A DNA stretch of 6,962 nucleotides from Paracoccaceae bacterium (GTDB lineage: Bacteria; Pseudomonadota; Alphaproteobacteria; Rhodobacterales; Rhodobacteraceae), in the NCBI GenBank assembly GCA_004566265.1, contig SPLB01000195.1:1-6962 (forward strand). Direction: 5' to 3'. The translations under genes were made by a program, and so were the position numbers. Of the stretch, positions 6,338-6,962 are shown piece by piece. How positions within the stretch are numbered: position 1 is the stretch's first letter; each line of letters begins with the position of its first letter. The notes below the pieces were generated by a model. That model was not told the DNA's origin. It did no database searches and saw nothing but the letters and a program-made list of their open reading frames with translations.

Positions 6338-6962
6338 TCACCGATCGGATTGGGAAAAAAAGATATCCTCGCATTTCTGGCGCTCTGACCAATGATCTGA
6401 TGTGCCGCGAGTTGAACTTGAATATTGACTTTGAAGTAGCCAACTGCCCATCATCTCCGGCAGTGATAACAGCTGAACTTCTGGATTATTATGAGGTGCA
6501 ATAGCTCTGAACCATGCCCCCGGCCCAGTAAGAGACCAGATCTTGTTACTGTTCTTTCCTCTTACTCCATCCAGAATTTCTTCCGCAACTTTCCCCAAAG
6601 TTGGGCATTTTTTTTGTCCATAAAAAACACTATTGGTAAATTGCCCCTGCCAGCTTTTAACGCCGGTTAACTCGTGTTTCTGGCTTACAAACCCCGGTGC
6701 TGACCGCGGCTCATACGTTAAATCTGAATAAAGCCCTCCAAGCGCTAGAACCACCAATACCCTAAAAACATCCGCTTGCATTGCCGGAATTCGGCACGTC
6801 TCAAATGCTGCGGACGTGTCCGCCCCGAACTGTTGTTGCAGAAATTCAATGGCACGGCCTCTGCTGTAAAGCTCAACAGACCAGTCGCTTGCAGTCACCG
6901 TCCAATTCTCACTAACGCGCTGCACCGACGCCGGTACAACATCATCATGCCAATAAAGAAAA
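6338..6962 (-). CDS. Sugar glycosyltransferase, OCH1/Gly_transf_sug (DXD)-like, N-terminus outside window
   Basis: On the minus strand the frame is open from the right edge to the TGA at 6340-6338, about 207 residues. The first visible residues, FLYWHDDVVPASV, match the usual start region of this family (HxxW then variable), so the GTG at 6925 is internal and only a few N-terminal residues are missing. The core IPAMQADVFRVLVVLALGGLY (about 6784-6728) is the family's nucleotide-sugar binding region (IPAxxADxxRxxxLxxxGGxYxD). The DXD position reads SDLTYE with Asp at 6724-6722, so the second Asp is replaced by Thr. A conserved-looking SLTGPGAW and C-terminal HWSERQ follow. Such enzymes add sugars to lipopolysaccharide, capsule or other surface glycans in the cytoplasm or at the inner membrane; the acceptor is unknown. 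The gene is AT-rich compared with nrd, suggesting acquisition by transfer. It converges with the nrd operon. Confidence 0.72.
   Translation of the reverse strand, partial: FLYWHDDVVPASVQRVSENWTVTASDWSVELYSRGRAIEFLQQQFGADTSAAFETCRIPAMQADVFRVLVVLALGGLYSDLTYEPRSAPGFVSQKHELTGVKSWQGQFTNSVFYGQKKCPTLGKVAEEILDGVRGKNSNKIWSLTGPGAWFRAIAPHNNPEVQLLSLPEMMGSWLLQSQYSSSTRGTSDHWSERQKCEDIFFSQSDR

Noticed and set aside
6183..6443. Small minus-strand frame (86 codons) between the transposase scrap and the glycosyltransferase
   Set aside because: It overlaps the 3' end of the glycosyltransferase in another frame and the transposase remnant, and has no recognisable sequence features.

Overview
The window looks like the chromosome of an alphaproteobacterium, most likely of the Rhodobacterales/roseobacter type. 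This is inferred from the moderately high G+C coding sequence, the style of the proteins and the proteobacterial cobalamin riboswitch; no marker gene fixes the taxon. Its centre is a complete class Ib ribonucleotide reductase operon, nrdH-nrdI-nrdE-nrdF (1963-5762, + strand), closed by a clear intrinsic terminator (5784-5825).

Layout. (1) 1-1323: the C-terminal ~440 residues of a GMC-family flavin oxidoreductase (choline dehydrogenase-like), cut by the left edge. (2) 1324-1645: gene-free spacer with a small hairpin, an 11-C homopolymer and one DnaA-box-like 9-mer. (3) 1646-1962: the control region of the nrd operon. A TTGACA -35 hexamer and an AT-rich -10 region lie inside two NrdR-box-like sites exactly 31 bp apart, followed at once by a full adenosylcobalamin (B12) riboswitch (about 1689-1860) and a ~100-nt leader. 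(4) 1963-5762: nrdHIEF with tight spacing (3-nt gap, 19-nt overlap, 27-nt gap), so one transcript. (5) 5826-6337: remnant region with a frameshifted C-terminal fragment of an IS630-family transposase. (6) 6338-6962, minus strand: a sugar-transferase-like gene cut by the right edge, distinctly more AT-rich than the rest.

How the genes work together. NrdE (catalytic alpha subunit) and NrdF (dimetal/tyrosyl-radical beta subunit) reduce ribonucleotides to deoxyribonucleotides. NrdI is the flavodoxin-like activase that supplies oxidant to the NrdF metal site, and NrdH is the glutaredoxin-like thioredoxin that re-reduces NrdE. The operon needs no B12, yet it sits behind a B12 riboswitch. The straightforward reading is isozyme switching: when adenosylcobalamin is plentiful the operon is turned down and a B12-dependent class II enzyme (NrdJ, predicted elsewhere in the genome) makes the dNTPs; when B12 is scarce the class Ib system takes over. 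The NrdR sites would add dNTP/ATP-responsive repression at the promoter. This two-layer control region is the most interesting part of the window.
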